Of a stretch of DNA of 64,000 nt, positions 38,432 through 49,775 are shown piece after piece. The notes under the pieces were generated by a model. The model saw only the letters and a list, made by a program, of their open reading frames with translations. It was not told the DNA's origin and ran no database searches. This stretch comes from Gelatoporia subvermispora B. Lineage: Eukaryota; Basidiomycota; Agaricomycetes; Polyporales; Gelatoporiaceae. The translations under genes were made by a program, and so were the position numbers. The stretch is from contig KB445797.1 of NCBI GenBank assembly GCA_000320605.2, forward strand, positions 1,648,997 to 1,712,996, given 5' to 3'. How positions within the stretch are numbered: position 1 is the first letter of the stretch; every line of letters starts with the position of its first letter.

Positions 38432-39480
38432 CTCATCTTCCCTGACCCGCATCGTATCATGCATCGTGATGTACATATATAACTTTGATGCGACCGAAAT
38501 GCTCCATGGATTATATAGTCGACATTTGATGTATGCGAGACCGGGGTCTGGACAGATCGGCTCAGTAAAGCCCTGCAAGCAGTGAGGATGACATACGGTA
38601 TAATCTGCTGGTAGCCAGATAGCACTCACCACGTTCACCGTTGTGGTGCATTTTACGATTACCATAGACATGATATCAAGAGTAAGGTATCGAACTGCGT
38701 TGCAGTGCTGAGCACATCTCTACGTCTGCCATCCCTATCGCGCTTGTGCTGTTGGTCCACGTCTGACTTGCTGCACGTACAGCGAATGCTCATGGTGACG
38801 CGTCAGCCACCAGCCAGTAGGGTTCCCGATCTTGTTGAGCGCGTACATAGCGTAGGGGCGCATGCATGGTGAGCGGAAAAGAGTCGCGTGGCATATCACT
38901 TGTCGTTCAAGAGCCGATTTTGAATTTTGCGGGATATCGTGGAAGACGGAAGGACCAGGAATGGAGAGTATAGACCCGGCGCTGATTGAGGCAGGGTGCA
39001 GCACATCATTCGTACACGGGCGATTGAAGAGGCTGAATGTCAGGCTTGGAGAAAACATAAATAAAGCGAGACTAGCACCAATTAGCTCAATAACAGGAGA
39101 GGTCTGCGGTGTCTTCAGGTATAGCTCACGTCGCCCAACTCCACCTCGCCACAGTCTGTTGTCAGATCACCCGAACATCGTCATCGTTTTGTGCTTATCA
39201 TGCGTAAGTCGGTGATGTGGCTAGGCTCAGGAGCGGGTGGGTTGCGCGTGAGTGTACATAGGTGGGGAGGCGGAAAAAAAACCCTGCGAACGGTGAGGAT
39301 AAACTCCGACATCACGTGTAAGCGAATGGAGGGTACTGACCATGTTCGCCACTTGTGCATTTTGCGATTGCGGCAGATAAGATGTCAAAGGTGACATGTC
39401 GGTGCAGACACGCCGAAAGATGATCGAACATGGCCGCAAGCGAACGTCTTGCTTGCTCGGGAGCGGAACCGACAGGACTC
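38432..39480 (-). pseudogene. 3' flank of NLR-C with relic exon ends, copies 2 and 3
   Basis: Minus-strand words resembling the NLR-B 3' flank occur at 38590-38690 and again at 39300-39400, each ending at a GT donor-like site. A minus-strand frame at 39058-38735 (107 codons, starting MFSPSLTF) may belong to the same lost gene but shows no domain. aaataaa at about 39058-39064 is a chance polyadenylation-like word. Confidence 0.4.
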
Positions 39481-39506
39481 GCGAGCACGATAATCTAAAG
39501 GAATAA

Positions 39507-39878
39507 GTGCATATTGATGAACACTACATATACCAGGACGCTATTAATGGTTACAGGGATGTGGCGCAGGTCACCGGCGAAGACGCCCTGCGTGTAATGC
39601 TCAGCGATGAATTACAGAGCTACTTAGCATACACTCACCTGGGGAGCGATACAACCATCTCCCAGTATCCAGAGAATTCTGAACTTATAATGCTGAACGC
39701 CGTCGTGACACTCGCTGCCACTGTTCAGGCCTTCATGTGGGTTGAGACATGCGTGGAGACCACGGCGACTGCTAGAGCGGCGTGGGTTGAGGAGCATATG
39801 AGACGAATGTGGAAGAAGTTGGACATGTGCACCAACGCCTGTTCTTCTGCAGGTCCTTCAGCTGGAGGTGAGAGGTGA
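39507..39878 (+). CDS. Hypothetical short reading frame
   Basis: A 123-codon frame with balanced codon use and a low-basic composition (MHIDEHYIYQDAIN...; helix-like middle, W and E rich end). No homology is recognised, no paired introns are visible, and the frame ends in a Ser/Gly-rich stretch. It could be an exon of a larger gene whose other exons I cannot find, or chance. Confidence 0.2.
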   Translation: MHIDEHYIYQDAINGYRDVAQVTGEDALRVMLSDELQSYLAYTHLGSDTTISQYPENSELIMLNAVVTLAATVQAFMWVETCVETTATARAAWVEEHMRRMWKKLDMCTNACSSAGPSAGGER

Positions 39879-42404
39879 GATGACGAATGAAGAGCACGTT
39901 CTGTGCGCTGACGAGTTCGTCGCGAACACGGCGATCGATCGCACGCCTGAGCTCGATCAGACGCACTCAGGAAGACGTGACGCGCATCACGTGCCGTCGA
40001 TGGCAGATTCAGGGCAGGCAATCTCGCGCTTGAGCGTTTTTGGCTCTGCTGAGCTCTGCGATGCACGAAAGGTCGCCCCAAGTGTTTGCTACCACCTCTT
40101 TTGCGCTATCCCGTCCTGTCTTACGCATACTTCTAGGCTCTAGCTATGCAGTAATCCGACTAGCTCGCGTATCCGATCTCTCCGAGGGCCAGCGTCCCCT
40201 TATATGCTCTAGCGCTTTGGCCCTGGCTTCCACTCGCCGAGTCTCCTTGTGTATTTCCGAGTTACCAACTATTGGGCCTGCCCCTGCACATGAAACCCTG
40301 ACAATCAATTCTTCGAACGGTGTCTTCTACTGAGAGTGCATATTGGTCTCCCTGCATCATGCTGAGCAATACTCGCAGTATCCCATCGCCTCTCGGGTCT
40401 TCCGGCGCCTTCACGAATTTCAATAGCAGGATGCCCCCACGACCTGACTGAACCTTACATTTGGGCACGAAGTTTGAGTATTCTCCATCTCCACCCCTTT
40501 GGTCCATCCTTGGTCAATGCGACCCGGACCCCAGGTACGAGGGCGGTGAATATGATAGCGAAGAACTCGCTGGCTCCGCTTTCAGCAGCCTGCTACGCTG
40601 TCCCCTGTTCTCTTAGCGGTGCACCAACGTAGAGATGACGGGCTAGACAACGTTGACTGCTCCAGCTGCGACTCTGTGGCTGTCATTTTTGAAGCATTCT
40701 TTCTCTGCGTATTGGCGTCTGTTGTATAACTGCTTCTGCTCGTAACTTCTCGCCTGCTGCAAAGATCTGAATGACAACTTTACCATCCATCACAAGTGCA
40801 TTCCGACATCTTTGCATACTCAGATGCGCAATGGCTTATGGCATTCGCCCGGACGTCCCCGCCGGCAACCCCGGCGATACTTGGGCTGCGCCCAAATAGG
40901 CACCTCTGGTAAAGCCAGATGACGCTGCCTGGTCATGGTAAGCATGCCCTAGTCATGCATCAAACATTGTGTTTCTCATCTTGCCTCAAAGTTCGCGTCC
41001 ATATATCAACTCGTAGGATGGAATCGAGGGCGCGTCGATCATCACCAGCCCCCTGTGAGCGATATCTCAAAATACCTCGCCAGTCCAAGGCTACGCATGG
41101 CCTTGCTGTGAGTGCACAGCGAGCTCGTCGCGAAACCGAGCGACGACCTCGTCATGATGAATGTCTTCACCAATATTCCCATTGGTGTTGGACTATGGCT
41201 CCGCACGCTCAATGGGCTCGAGATATCCGTCTACGTAGCCAACGTAGCCAACGTAGTCTGAGTAGTGCCGATCAGCTCCAGATATTGGGAGGTTGGTGGG
41301 ACGACCCAACGAGGGACAACGTCTGTGCCTCCAGCGCTAAGCATACAAACACTTTTCTTCCGGTTGATCTGGTATCGCTACGTCCCAAATCTTGAGACTT
41401 CATTTCCGGATGCGTACACGATGCGTCCGGCGAAGTGAGGTCGGCGTACTGATCAATGCTGCCACGCTTTGCAGGCTCTCAACATACACCATGTTGCCGC
41501 GCAAGTCTTTGGCAAGCACCTGCTCTCCAGCCTGATGTTGACTCCATATGTCTCTTCCCTTGCATAGCTGTAGTGTACGGATCCGTTCAAGAGACCCCAC
41601 CGGAACGTCATCCACACGTCGTTGGTACGCATCAGTGCATATCAGGTACCTCGAATGGTATCACGATCACGCGTCTCTCATATCGATTGGTCATGGATTC
41701 AACATGTACTTTGCGGGGATCGTGTACAACAGACGGCCCTAACATTGCCACTCTGTACGGTGTAGATATTAGCACAAAGCTCTGACAGACAATGACAATC
41801 CAATCGAAGTGTCTTACCAGCGTCAAACGAACTGACGCTGCGATGCGATCTCATCGCGGGCGTTAGTAAGCCTGAGAACGCTCGAGCACTCGTACTCACG
41901 CATCAATGATCCATCGCAGTGCCAGTTTTCTCCTCACAGCCACCAAAGTCCTTGACATTATATACGCACTCGATTAGATGAGTCCAAGCCTATTCTGAGG
42001 CCGGAGTCACTTCAGTCCTAGACTCACAATTGCCATGCTGACTCGGTAACGACTCGTCCGACTGCTGCACTGTCCAGCATAACAACCGATGCTAGCTATT
42101 CCATAGCAACCGAAGTGACAAGATATCAGAATGTCCTTCCAGACGACGCGCCTGTATGCCTGGCTGCCATAATCTGCTGAGCCCATGGCATATTGGCCTG
42201 ATGGCCTCGAATTCGATCCCTCGTGATATCATTCCCCGCCAATTAGGCAGCATCAGCCGTGCAGCGCGCTCTCATGATGCCGCGCAGCAATTCCAGCTCG
42301 TCTTGAACCATCAGCATCTCGTTCTCCCTAACGCCATACCACTCGCACTACGACTCCTCGCTGGCCGGTCCTTTACACAGTCGACAATCCCTTCCTGATG
42401 TTCG
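39879..42404. other. Intergenic, no gene recognised
   Basis: The longest frame, 40919-41395 plus (158 codons), has no known motif. The minus strand at 41960-41400 shows possible short exons with GT-AG boundaries but no recognisable domain. A short triplication of gtagccaac-like units lies near 41234-41258. Confidence 0.35.
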
Positions 42405-45400
42405 ATGTTGCACACTGAGGACGAGCCACCATTACCAGAAGGCACGAGCGTGAATCAGTGCTCTTGTAATGACAGGCCCGGGAGAAACTTAGTCGTCTGC
42501 ATCGATGGAACGTCAAATCAGTTTGGTGACAAGGTAGGTCAGCCTAGTTACTATTCTGTATCCAGCCCTGACAATCGATCGTCATCTTCGGTCTGACAAA
42601 TTCATAGAACACGAACGTAGTCGAGCTCTATAGCCGGCTTGAAAAAAGCGCAAGTCAGCTTACGTACTACAATAGCGGGATAGGTACTTATGCCACCCCA
42701 TCGTGGAGGTCATTGAGCTGGTGGACGCAAGTGCTAGCTCACAAGATTGATCTTGCAATCGCGTGGTATGTCTCTTGCGATACCCTGAGCTAGCTTACAA
42801 TTAACATCTTTCAGGAGATTCGAGAGGATTCTCTTGAGCGCATATGAGTGGCTGTCGGAGAACTATGCGGAGGGTGATAGGATCTATCTGTTCGGTAAGA
42901 ATGCACAGCTCGAGCTTCAATAAGATCTTGAACGGTATTCTTCAGGATTCTCTCGTGGGGCATATCAAGTGCGCGTCATTTCCGGTATGATCGCAAAGGT
43001 GAGAGACGGATACCTCACTCGCAGTCCAACATCGGCTAATGCTCGGGATCGATAGGTTGGGCTCATACATAAGGGAAACAAAGATCAGATCCCTTTGTGC
43101 GTCATCCTCGTACAAAATGTCCTCGCGTTGCTCACATCATGGGCAGTGCCTACGAGCTCTACGCCGCGACCAAGCATTCTCACAGTAAAGTCACTGCGGA
43201 ACAAAGCGCGACGGCAAAATGCGAACGATTCAAAGAGACCTTTTCACGACCAGACGTCAAGGTGCACTTCGTCGGAGTGTGGTACGTCAATTGCAAGTCA
43301 ATGGAAGCTCGGTATTTGACGCTCAAGGCAAATGTCGTAGGGATACAGTTTCGTCTGTCGGTATCGTGAGGGATAAGACTCTCCCTGATACTACCACGGG
43401 AATGAAACATGTCTGCATTTTTCGACATGCCTTGGCTCTTGATGAACGGCGAGTGAAGTTCTTGCCCGAGTATGCTTATGGCGGAGATGGTCCGCCACAA
43501 GAAGGCACTGCTACAACCGGCACCGTTCAAATCAAAGAGGTGTGGTTCGCGGGATCCCACTCAGACATGTACGTCGCTATATCCTCTGGTCTCCATAACA
43601 TTAACCAGCAATTCAGTGGGGGAGGCAACGTGGAGAATACGGACCTAAACCGGTTCGGCCCTGCTATTCGATGGATGTCCTACGAAGCGATTGGCTCTGG
43701 CCTCAAGATGAAACCGTTCATTGGACAATGGAAGAACGTCGCCCCAACCACATCCTTGACCGCGGGCTGGTGGCCTCTCGAGCTCCTCCCCATTAGACGA
43801 CTTTCATATGCGGACGCGAGCAGTACAGATCTCTTGTGAGTGGGTTTGGGAATGCTCGACAACGCAAATCTTCTGAAGCACACCTTCTATGATTGCTCCA
43901 GACCCCATCTTGGCGCTGCTCGCGTAATAAGGCCAGGCCAGCTCATACACCAGTCCGTCCTTGATGAGTTCCCCGAATATAAGCCTATGGCGCGTCTATA
44001 CGAGGGACTATCGTGGGACGCTGGAAGGGACTGCGTCGAATCGGTCATCGAGAAAGATCCCTATACTTCTGCTGTCAGTGTACTTTACAGGCTCGAGAAA
44101 AGCCCAGGCGACTATCGAGATCTTGACGTGCTCACCTATCTGCTCAATACAGGTATGTGGTTCTTGTTGATAGTTGGACTTTACTGATATCTCAATATCT
44201 CGCAGAGAGTGGACGACGATCACTTCAGGAAGTGCCAAATGCGGCTCACATTCTGCTACAAGTTCTCAGGGCGCAAAGCGACGATGGAGTTCGCACTGAC
44301 GACATCCCTGGGTTCCTTGTTGAGTCTGTTCTGTCCGATCTTCGACAAGATGCATGCAGCCAGGCGTCCTTGGCCGTCTTAGGCACGCTCCAACAAACGG
44401 GTCAGAGGCTTATCGTACCGCCATTGTTTTTATGTCTGATGTCCTCCAATTACTAGGAAGCGTTCGCCGTTCTTTGCGCAACTTTCCAGGGGCCATTGAG
44501 GTTCTCTCAGCTGCCCTGCGGAGGCAGAGTGAGGGGACAGCACTGGAAAATGCAAATGTGCTACCAGCCGTAGTCATCACTCTTACTATGGATGCACTTA
44601 AGGATGAACCATATAACTTGCGCTACCTCGATGCCCTCATGGCACTGCACAGTACAAGTATGAGACTCCTTTTTCTCAGGCGCTTCTCCGGAGAACTCAT
44701 ACAACCGATAATCCCAGAACATGGTCTTAATGCCTTACGGGCACGCTCCGACGTGATTGAACCCCTATTCTCTGTGATGCTTTCTCTGCGCCAAGACGTG
44801 CATGATGAAGCAGAACGCCTGAAAGTCATCAGAGCACTTGTCAGCATCTTGAACGACATTGCGGCCTTCACCACAGTAAATCGACAGCCCGCGCCCAGCA
44901 TATACGCTGTCATGCCTATTTTGTTGAAGGGCTGTGAAGAAGATAGCGCTGCCGCACAACTGCTGATGAAGCAATTCATCTCTGGTGAAGTCATTCCTTG
45001 TCGAAGCTAAATTATCTTTCTAACTTCCTCAGACATGGTCATGAAGCCGCTCGAAGGACACACAGGCCCAGTTATCTGCATCGCTTTCTCACGTGACGGT
45101 AAATGCCTTGCTTCCGGTTCCAGTGACAAGACCTTACGGCTATGGAATACGGAGACGGGGACCTTGGTATCACCTCAGCCTGTCGGACACGAGGATCACG
45201 TATATTGCGTCGCGTTCTCCCCTACTGGACGATGTGTCGCCTCAGGCTCAAAGGATCATACGATACGACTCTGGGATCCCGAGACAGGTCCTACGCCAAC
45301 AACAACGTTTAGAGGACATTCCGACACCATATTCTCCATCTCCTTTTCCCCCGACGGCAGAAGACTCGCTTCGGCGTCGGGCGACTGTACACTCCGAGCC

Positions 45401-47665
45401 TGGGACGTTATAACGGGGCTGACGGTCGTTGGGCCGCTGGAAGGCCACGAGGCCACTGTAGAATCAGTTTCGTTCTCCCCTGACGGGCATCAGATAGTAT
45501 CGGGCTCATGGGACAAGACCATCCGTATTTGGAACGCGGATACAGGAGAAATGCTAGTGGGCCCAATGCAAGGACACAAAGAATCGGTCTTCTCGGTTGC
45601 ATTCAATCCCGACGGGAGACTTGTTGCCTCGGGTTCAGAGGACAAGACAATCCGGATCTGGGACGCGGAGACAGGCAGACAGGTCGTTGACCCTCTTCGG
45701 GGTCACAAGTCGTGGGTCCGGTCGGTCGCGTTCTCACCTGATGGCAATTTCGTCGCGTCTGGGTCGGACGATAAAACTGTTCGTCTTTGGGATGTCTCGA
45801 CTGGGGAGATGATCGCTGGCCCCTTTGAAGGACATACCGATCAGTTACGTTCGGTTGTGATCTCACCTGATGGGAAGCGCGTGGCGTCATGCTCAATAGA
45901 TAAGACAATTCGATTGTGGGATGCTACGGGACATTGGCCGCACGAAGATGCGGAGGGAAATGGAAACATGGTATCGCCTTACCTCGCACATGCAGCCCTA
46001 GTCGGTCTCAGCAAAGATGCAGCGAATCGCGTCTACCTCAACACGATGAAGAGGCTTGAATCAACTGGTGAGTGTAACCAAGATGTTTCCTTCGTCAAGT
46101 CTGAGCTGACAACGATACCCAGTCAGCGGCCGGCGAGCGCTACGACAAGCGCCTGATATCGTACCGATGTTGTTGTCTATTCTGCAAACGCAAAGTCAGG
46201 TCGCTGGATTAGACGACATGAAGTTGATTCCCAACATCTTGGTCTCCGTGATACTAGATCGTTTCAGAAAAGATCCTTGCAATGAAGAGTGCATACAGGC
46301 CTTAGCCTCCATTCAAGGCACAGGTATATCGAGTTGAAACATTATCATGAGCATCGTTAACAAGCAAATTGCTAAGCTCATGGCCACATCGTATTACGGG
46401 AACGCCACGATGTCTCAAGAATGTTGTCGGTCGTCATCCAGTCCTTGAAGTCCAGGATCTCGGATAAATCCGATTGGCTGCGCACGACCCGGATTGCTGT
46501 TGACATCCTCAATTGCACCGGCTTTCAAGCATTGGCAGGAAGACATACTGGCGCCGAAATACGGTCGTTTGTACATATACTTCTGAAAGGCTCCGAAGAC
46601 GATCGCGCTGCGGCTCGCCAGTTCATCGAGAAGTTCGGCTCCGGTAAGTCATTGTCTCGTCTCCCCGTAACTCGCGATAACCCATCGCACACAGCTCTGG
46701 CTCTGAGACCGCTGGAGGGTCACACTGATCGTGTGAACTCTGTCGTCTTCTCCGGCGACGGAACGCGGATTGCGTCTGGCTCGTATGACAAGACATTACA
46801 TATATGGGATGCGGCTACAGGGACGCCGGTGTCGGTCCCCTTTGCAAGATGCAAGATTTGCATCTACTCCATCGCATTCAGCCCATCCGGCCAGCTCATC
46901 GTCGTCTGTGGCAAGGACAACGTTATCCAGCTCTGGGACTGGGAGAAAGAGGAAGCCCCACGAGAGCGGTTCCGTGGACATACTGCTTCTGTCTTTTGCG
47001 TCGCGTTTTCCCCCGACGGCAAGCGCGTCGCGTCTGGATCAGCAGACCTGACAATCCGGATTTGGGATGTGGATACAGGGCAAACAGTTGTTGGGCCAAT
47101 CGAGGCGCATACAGCGGTGATCGAATCAATTGCTTTCTCCCCGGACGGGTGCTTCCTCGCTTCAGGGTCAAGGGACAAGACGATTCGGGTCTGGAACGCG
47201 CATACCGGACAGCCTGTCGCAGCTCCGCTGGAAGGCCACACGGAGTCTGTATTTTCAGTTGCATTCAGTTTAGGTAGCGACCGTGTCATTTCCGGTTCGC
47301 GAGACAAGACGATTCGCATCTGGAGCGTGGCAACGGCAAGGTCAGTGGCGAGCCCGCTCAAAGGACATACAGATTGGGTTCGCTGCGTTGCAATTGCGCC
47401 CAACGGAAAGCATATCGTCTCAGGTTCTGACGACAAGACAATTCGACTCTGGGACGTGGAAGCAGGAGCAGAAATTGCACAACCGTTCGAAGGGCACACG
47501 GCGTCTGTTCGCTCCGTCGCATTCTCACCCGACGGGAGGCGCGTTGTTTCTGGATCGGTTGACAACACGGTCCGAGTGTGGGACGTTACAAGAGAGTGGA
47601 TAAAATGGGATGCAGATTCAGAGGACGAGTTAAGTGAGAATGAGGTTGGACTTTCCGTTCATTGA
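42405..47665 (+). CDS. DUF2235 hydrolase fused to two helical-repeat/WD40-propeller cassettes
   Basis: Alpha/beta hydrolase of the DUF2235 (Tle1-like phospholipase) family with repeat sensors; substrate unknown. I infer 16 exons: 42405-42533, 42608-42765, 42815-42894, 42946-42998, 43056-43096, 43147-43281, 43341-43568, 43617-43835, 43902-44152, 44206-44400, 44457-44657, 44718-44984, 45033-46067, 46123-46323, 46377-46643 and 46695-47665. Together they give 1476 residues with no stop. DUF2235 spans about 27-390: CIDGTSN near 33, nucleophile elbow GFSRG (Ser125) and HSDIGGG near 272. Helical modules occupy exons 10-12, seven WD40 blades exon 13, helical modules exons 14-15, and seven WD40 blades exon 16. 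Blade 2 of the second propeller is degenerate (no GH, VCGKDN). No P-loop is seen, so it is not a classical NLR. The start is the first in-frame ATG before the hydrolase. Confidence 0.9.
44457..47665 (+). repeat. Internal duplication of a four-exon cassette
   Basis: Exons 11 and 12 (201 and 267 nt) precede the first propeller exon (1035 nt); exons 14 and 15 (201 and 267 nt) precede the second. The exon-12 and exon-15 peptides align (LLKGCEEDSAAAQLLMKQF with LLKGSEDDRAAARQFIEKF). All introns from exon 9 onward are phase 1, so each module can be copied without breaking frame. Confidence 0.88.
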
Positions 47666-48038
47666 CATCTTCATGCTGCGCCTGTCTTATACCATGTCCT
47701 CTCTACGCCGCTAAACTGTATCTCGAGACCTATTGTGTAGATGACCTAAGTAGACTGGTGATATCAATCCTGTCAGTACTGCACATCAGCACGACTCTGT
47801 ACCTTGTCCGATGGTAGCATTCGACCCTCGCGAGCCAGAGGAATGGGACTGGAACTCTATTTGATGCGTACCATTCCACCGATCCCGGACTGACGTCAAG
47901 GCAGTGCAGGCGCTACTGAGGTCGGTCGTAGACCGGCGTCCAAAAGATACTTGTACGCGACCACCACACCATGCCCGCAAAACCTGTCACCCCAGCTTTG
48001 CGTGTGCGCAGCTTTTTTGCTTCGGGCGTCGCTCGTAT
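47666..48038. other. Short intergenic region between the DUF2235-WD40 and MBOAT genes
   Basis: About 370 nt. It should hold the terminator of the upstream gene and the promoter of the acyltransferase. An in-frame extension of the latter to 47904 is open but looks unlike a membrane-protein start. Confidence 0.4.
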
Positions 48039-49401
48039 ATGGAGTCTCACACCGCTGGACAATTCCAGCTCGCGATTATCCCCACTTTGATTCTGTCTGA
48101 TGTCCTGGCCGCCTACCTCTTCTCTACACCGCTTCGCGTTCAAACGAAGCTTGCATTGTTCATTGCATACTCCGCAATGATCTTGCAAACACTCAGCCTT
48201 ACAACAGGAAGCTTGGTGCGGGATTATGGGACGGGCCTCTCTGCTATGGCGCGGCTGCTCAGTGTAACGCAGCTGACGTGGTTAACGGATGCCACCCAAT
48301 TCCGTCGCAATAGCGATGGGATTTCCTTAGCTCATCTTCCCTTGCTGAAGAGGCTCTACGCCGGAGTGTGTGCTATGCATACCGTTCGCGGAGTTGGCTG
48401 GAATTGTCAAGTGCGTATATTGTCAAAAGTTCGGCACCGTCCTCTCATTCACCCACTAGGTTGCCAACATCCCTCCTGTTCGTGATGAGCCGCGAAGGAC
48501 TTTCGTCTTCACGCAACTCAAGCATGTGGCACGGATTCTATTTCTGCTCGATCTTTCTAGATCCTACATGTACTTCAACCCCATCTTCTCTCTCACAGGC
48601 GAAGAGGCGCGCTCTATCTCATCCCAAGGCTACTTACTTGCAATTGTGAACTACATCACTTGGGGAGCGTTTACATACGCGTCCATGGCACTTCCATACC
48701 ACATCCTCGCCGCCGGACACGTTGCACTTGGGTTTTCGGGTTCGAAGGATTGGCCGGATTTGTTCGGTGAATGGAGTGATGCATACACTGTCCGGAGGTT
48801 CTGGGGGTAAGTCGTCCGATGTGATCAGCTGCATTGCATATCATGCTCACGTATCTATAGACGTACCTGGCAGCAGATGATGCGTCGGGTGGGTTGTGGC
48901 GGTGTTGATGATTTCCTCGCGAACTGACGAATCTCTTATCAGTGGATCACGACTTTCGGGAAGTCTACATGCGCATTTCTACATCTGAAGCCTCGCAGTC
49001 TCGCATCCTCATACACTCAGCTCCTCGTCGGTTTCCTTGCCTCCGGTGTCATGCACACCTTCGGCGGCAATGCAATGGTTGGGCGCCAATTCGCCGGCAT
49101 GTCGTTCTCGTACTACCTTGCCCAGGTCGTCGGCATCATATTTGAAGACTCTATCATCGCTATTGCGAAGCGCATCGGCTTTTCGCGAAGGACAAGGACG
49201 TCTCACCTGATAGGCTACATATGGGTGTGGGCGATATGGTTTCCGCTGACGGCGCCAATGTGCATAGATTGGGCGTTGATGGCAGGTTTGGGGACGGAAG
49301 AGGTCCTGCCGTTTTCATTGGTACGTTATGGGCTAGGTTTGCTCACCGAGACACGCCTAGCTACTTGGGGGCTGCGAGAGATTCTTTCTGCTAGGTATTG
49401 A
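48039..49401 (+). CDS. MBOAT/wax-synthase-domain membrane acyltransferase
   Basis: Integral membrane O-acyltransferase of the wax-synthase-like family; such enzymes in fungi acylate alcohols, often on terpenoids. Exons: 48039-48410, 48460-48806, 48861-48888 and 48943-49401, with introns of 49-54 nt; 401 residues. Marks are an N-terminal hydrophobic segment (LAIIPTLILSDVLAAYLF), the family block RRFWGRTWQQMMRR spanning the second intron, and the likely catalytic His in SGVMHTFGG (His287). More hydrophobic segments follow (YLAQVVGIIF, YIWVWAIWFPLT). The start is the ATG at 48039, just before the first membrane segment. The 28-nt third exon is needed to join the RRFWGRTWQ motif. A P450 lies 5.5 kb downstream, but the DUF6533 gene intervenes, so a biosynthetic pair is only a guess. 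Confidence 0.88.
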
Positions 49402-49775
49402 CTTAGCATGTCCGCTGAATGGTTTCCGTGCGAATGGCATTATATCTAGCGGAGATACATATATACACGCGTTGTTCAACGCATCATGGAAGAGTTCTAC
49501 AAAGAGAGCCTGAACAAGCTCTATACAATAAATCCTAAAGAGTGATCAAACAACCAGTCTTATAACCAAAGGATTCCCGTAATCAGCGTGTTCTTTCTGG
49601 AGATCAGCGACCGGTGGAGGGATCACTGTGGCCTCATCCCACCCAGTCTCGTCCTCGACTGCCCCATCATTATTCATGCATTCTGCCCTGCCCGACTTTA
49701 TACAATGATGCACGGGGACTTAATTGACCTGAGTTGTAGGATTCCTCGCGGTGTTAAGGTATAAGTACACGGCCT
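49402..49775. other. 3' region of the MBOAT gene
   Basis: No coding sequence. An AATAAA word at 49527-49532, 126 nt after the stop, may serve in 3'-end formation. The convergent DUF6533 gene ends at 49776. Confidence 0.35.

Noticed and set aside
42156..42398. 80-codon frame just upstream of the DUF2235 gene as its N-terminus
   Set aside because: It ends in a stop before 42405, no fitting splice sites join it, and the composition is not domain-like.
47904..48038. Upstream start for the MBOAT gene at 47904
   Set aside because: The 45 extra residues are Cys/Arg/His-rich and unlike a membrane-protein N-terminus; 48039 lies just before the first hydrophobic segment.
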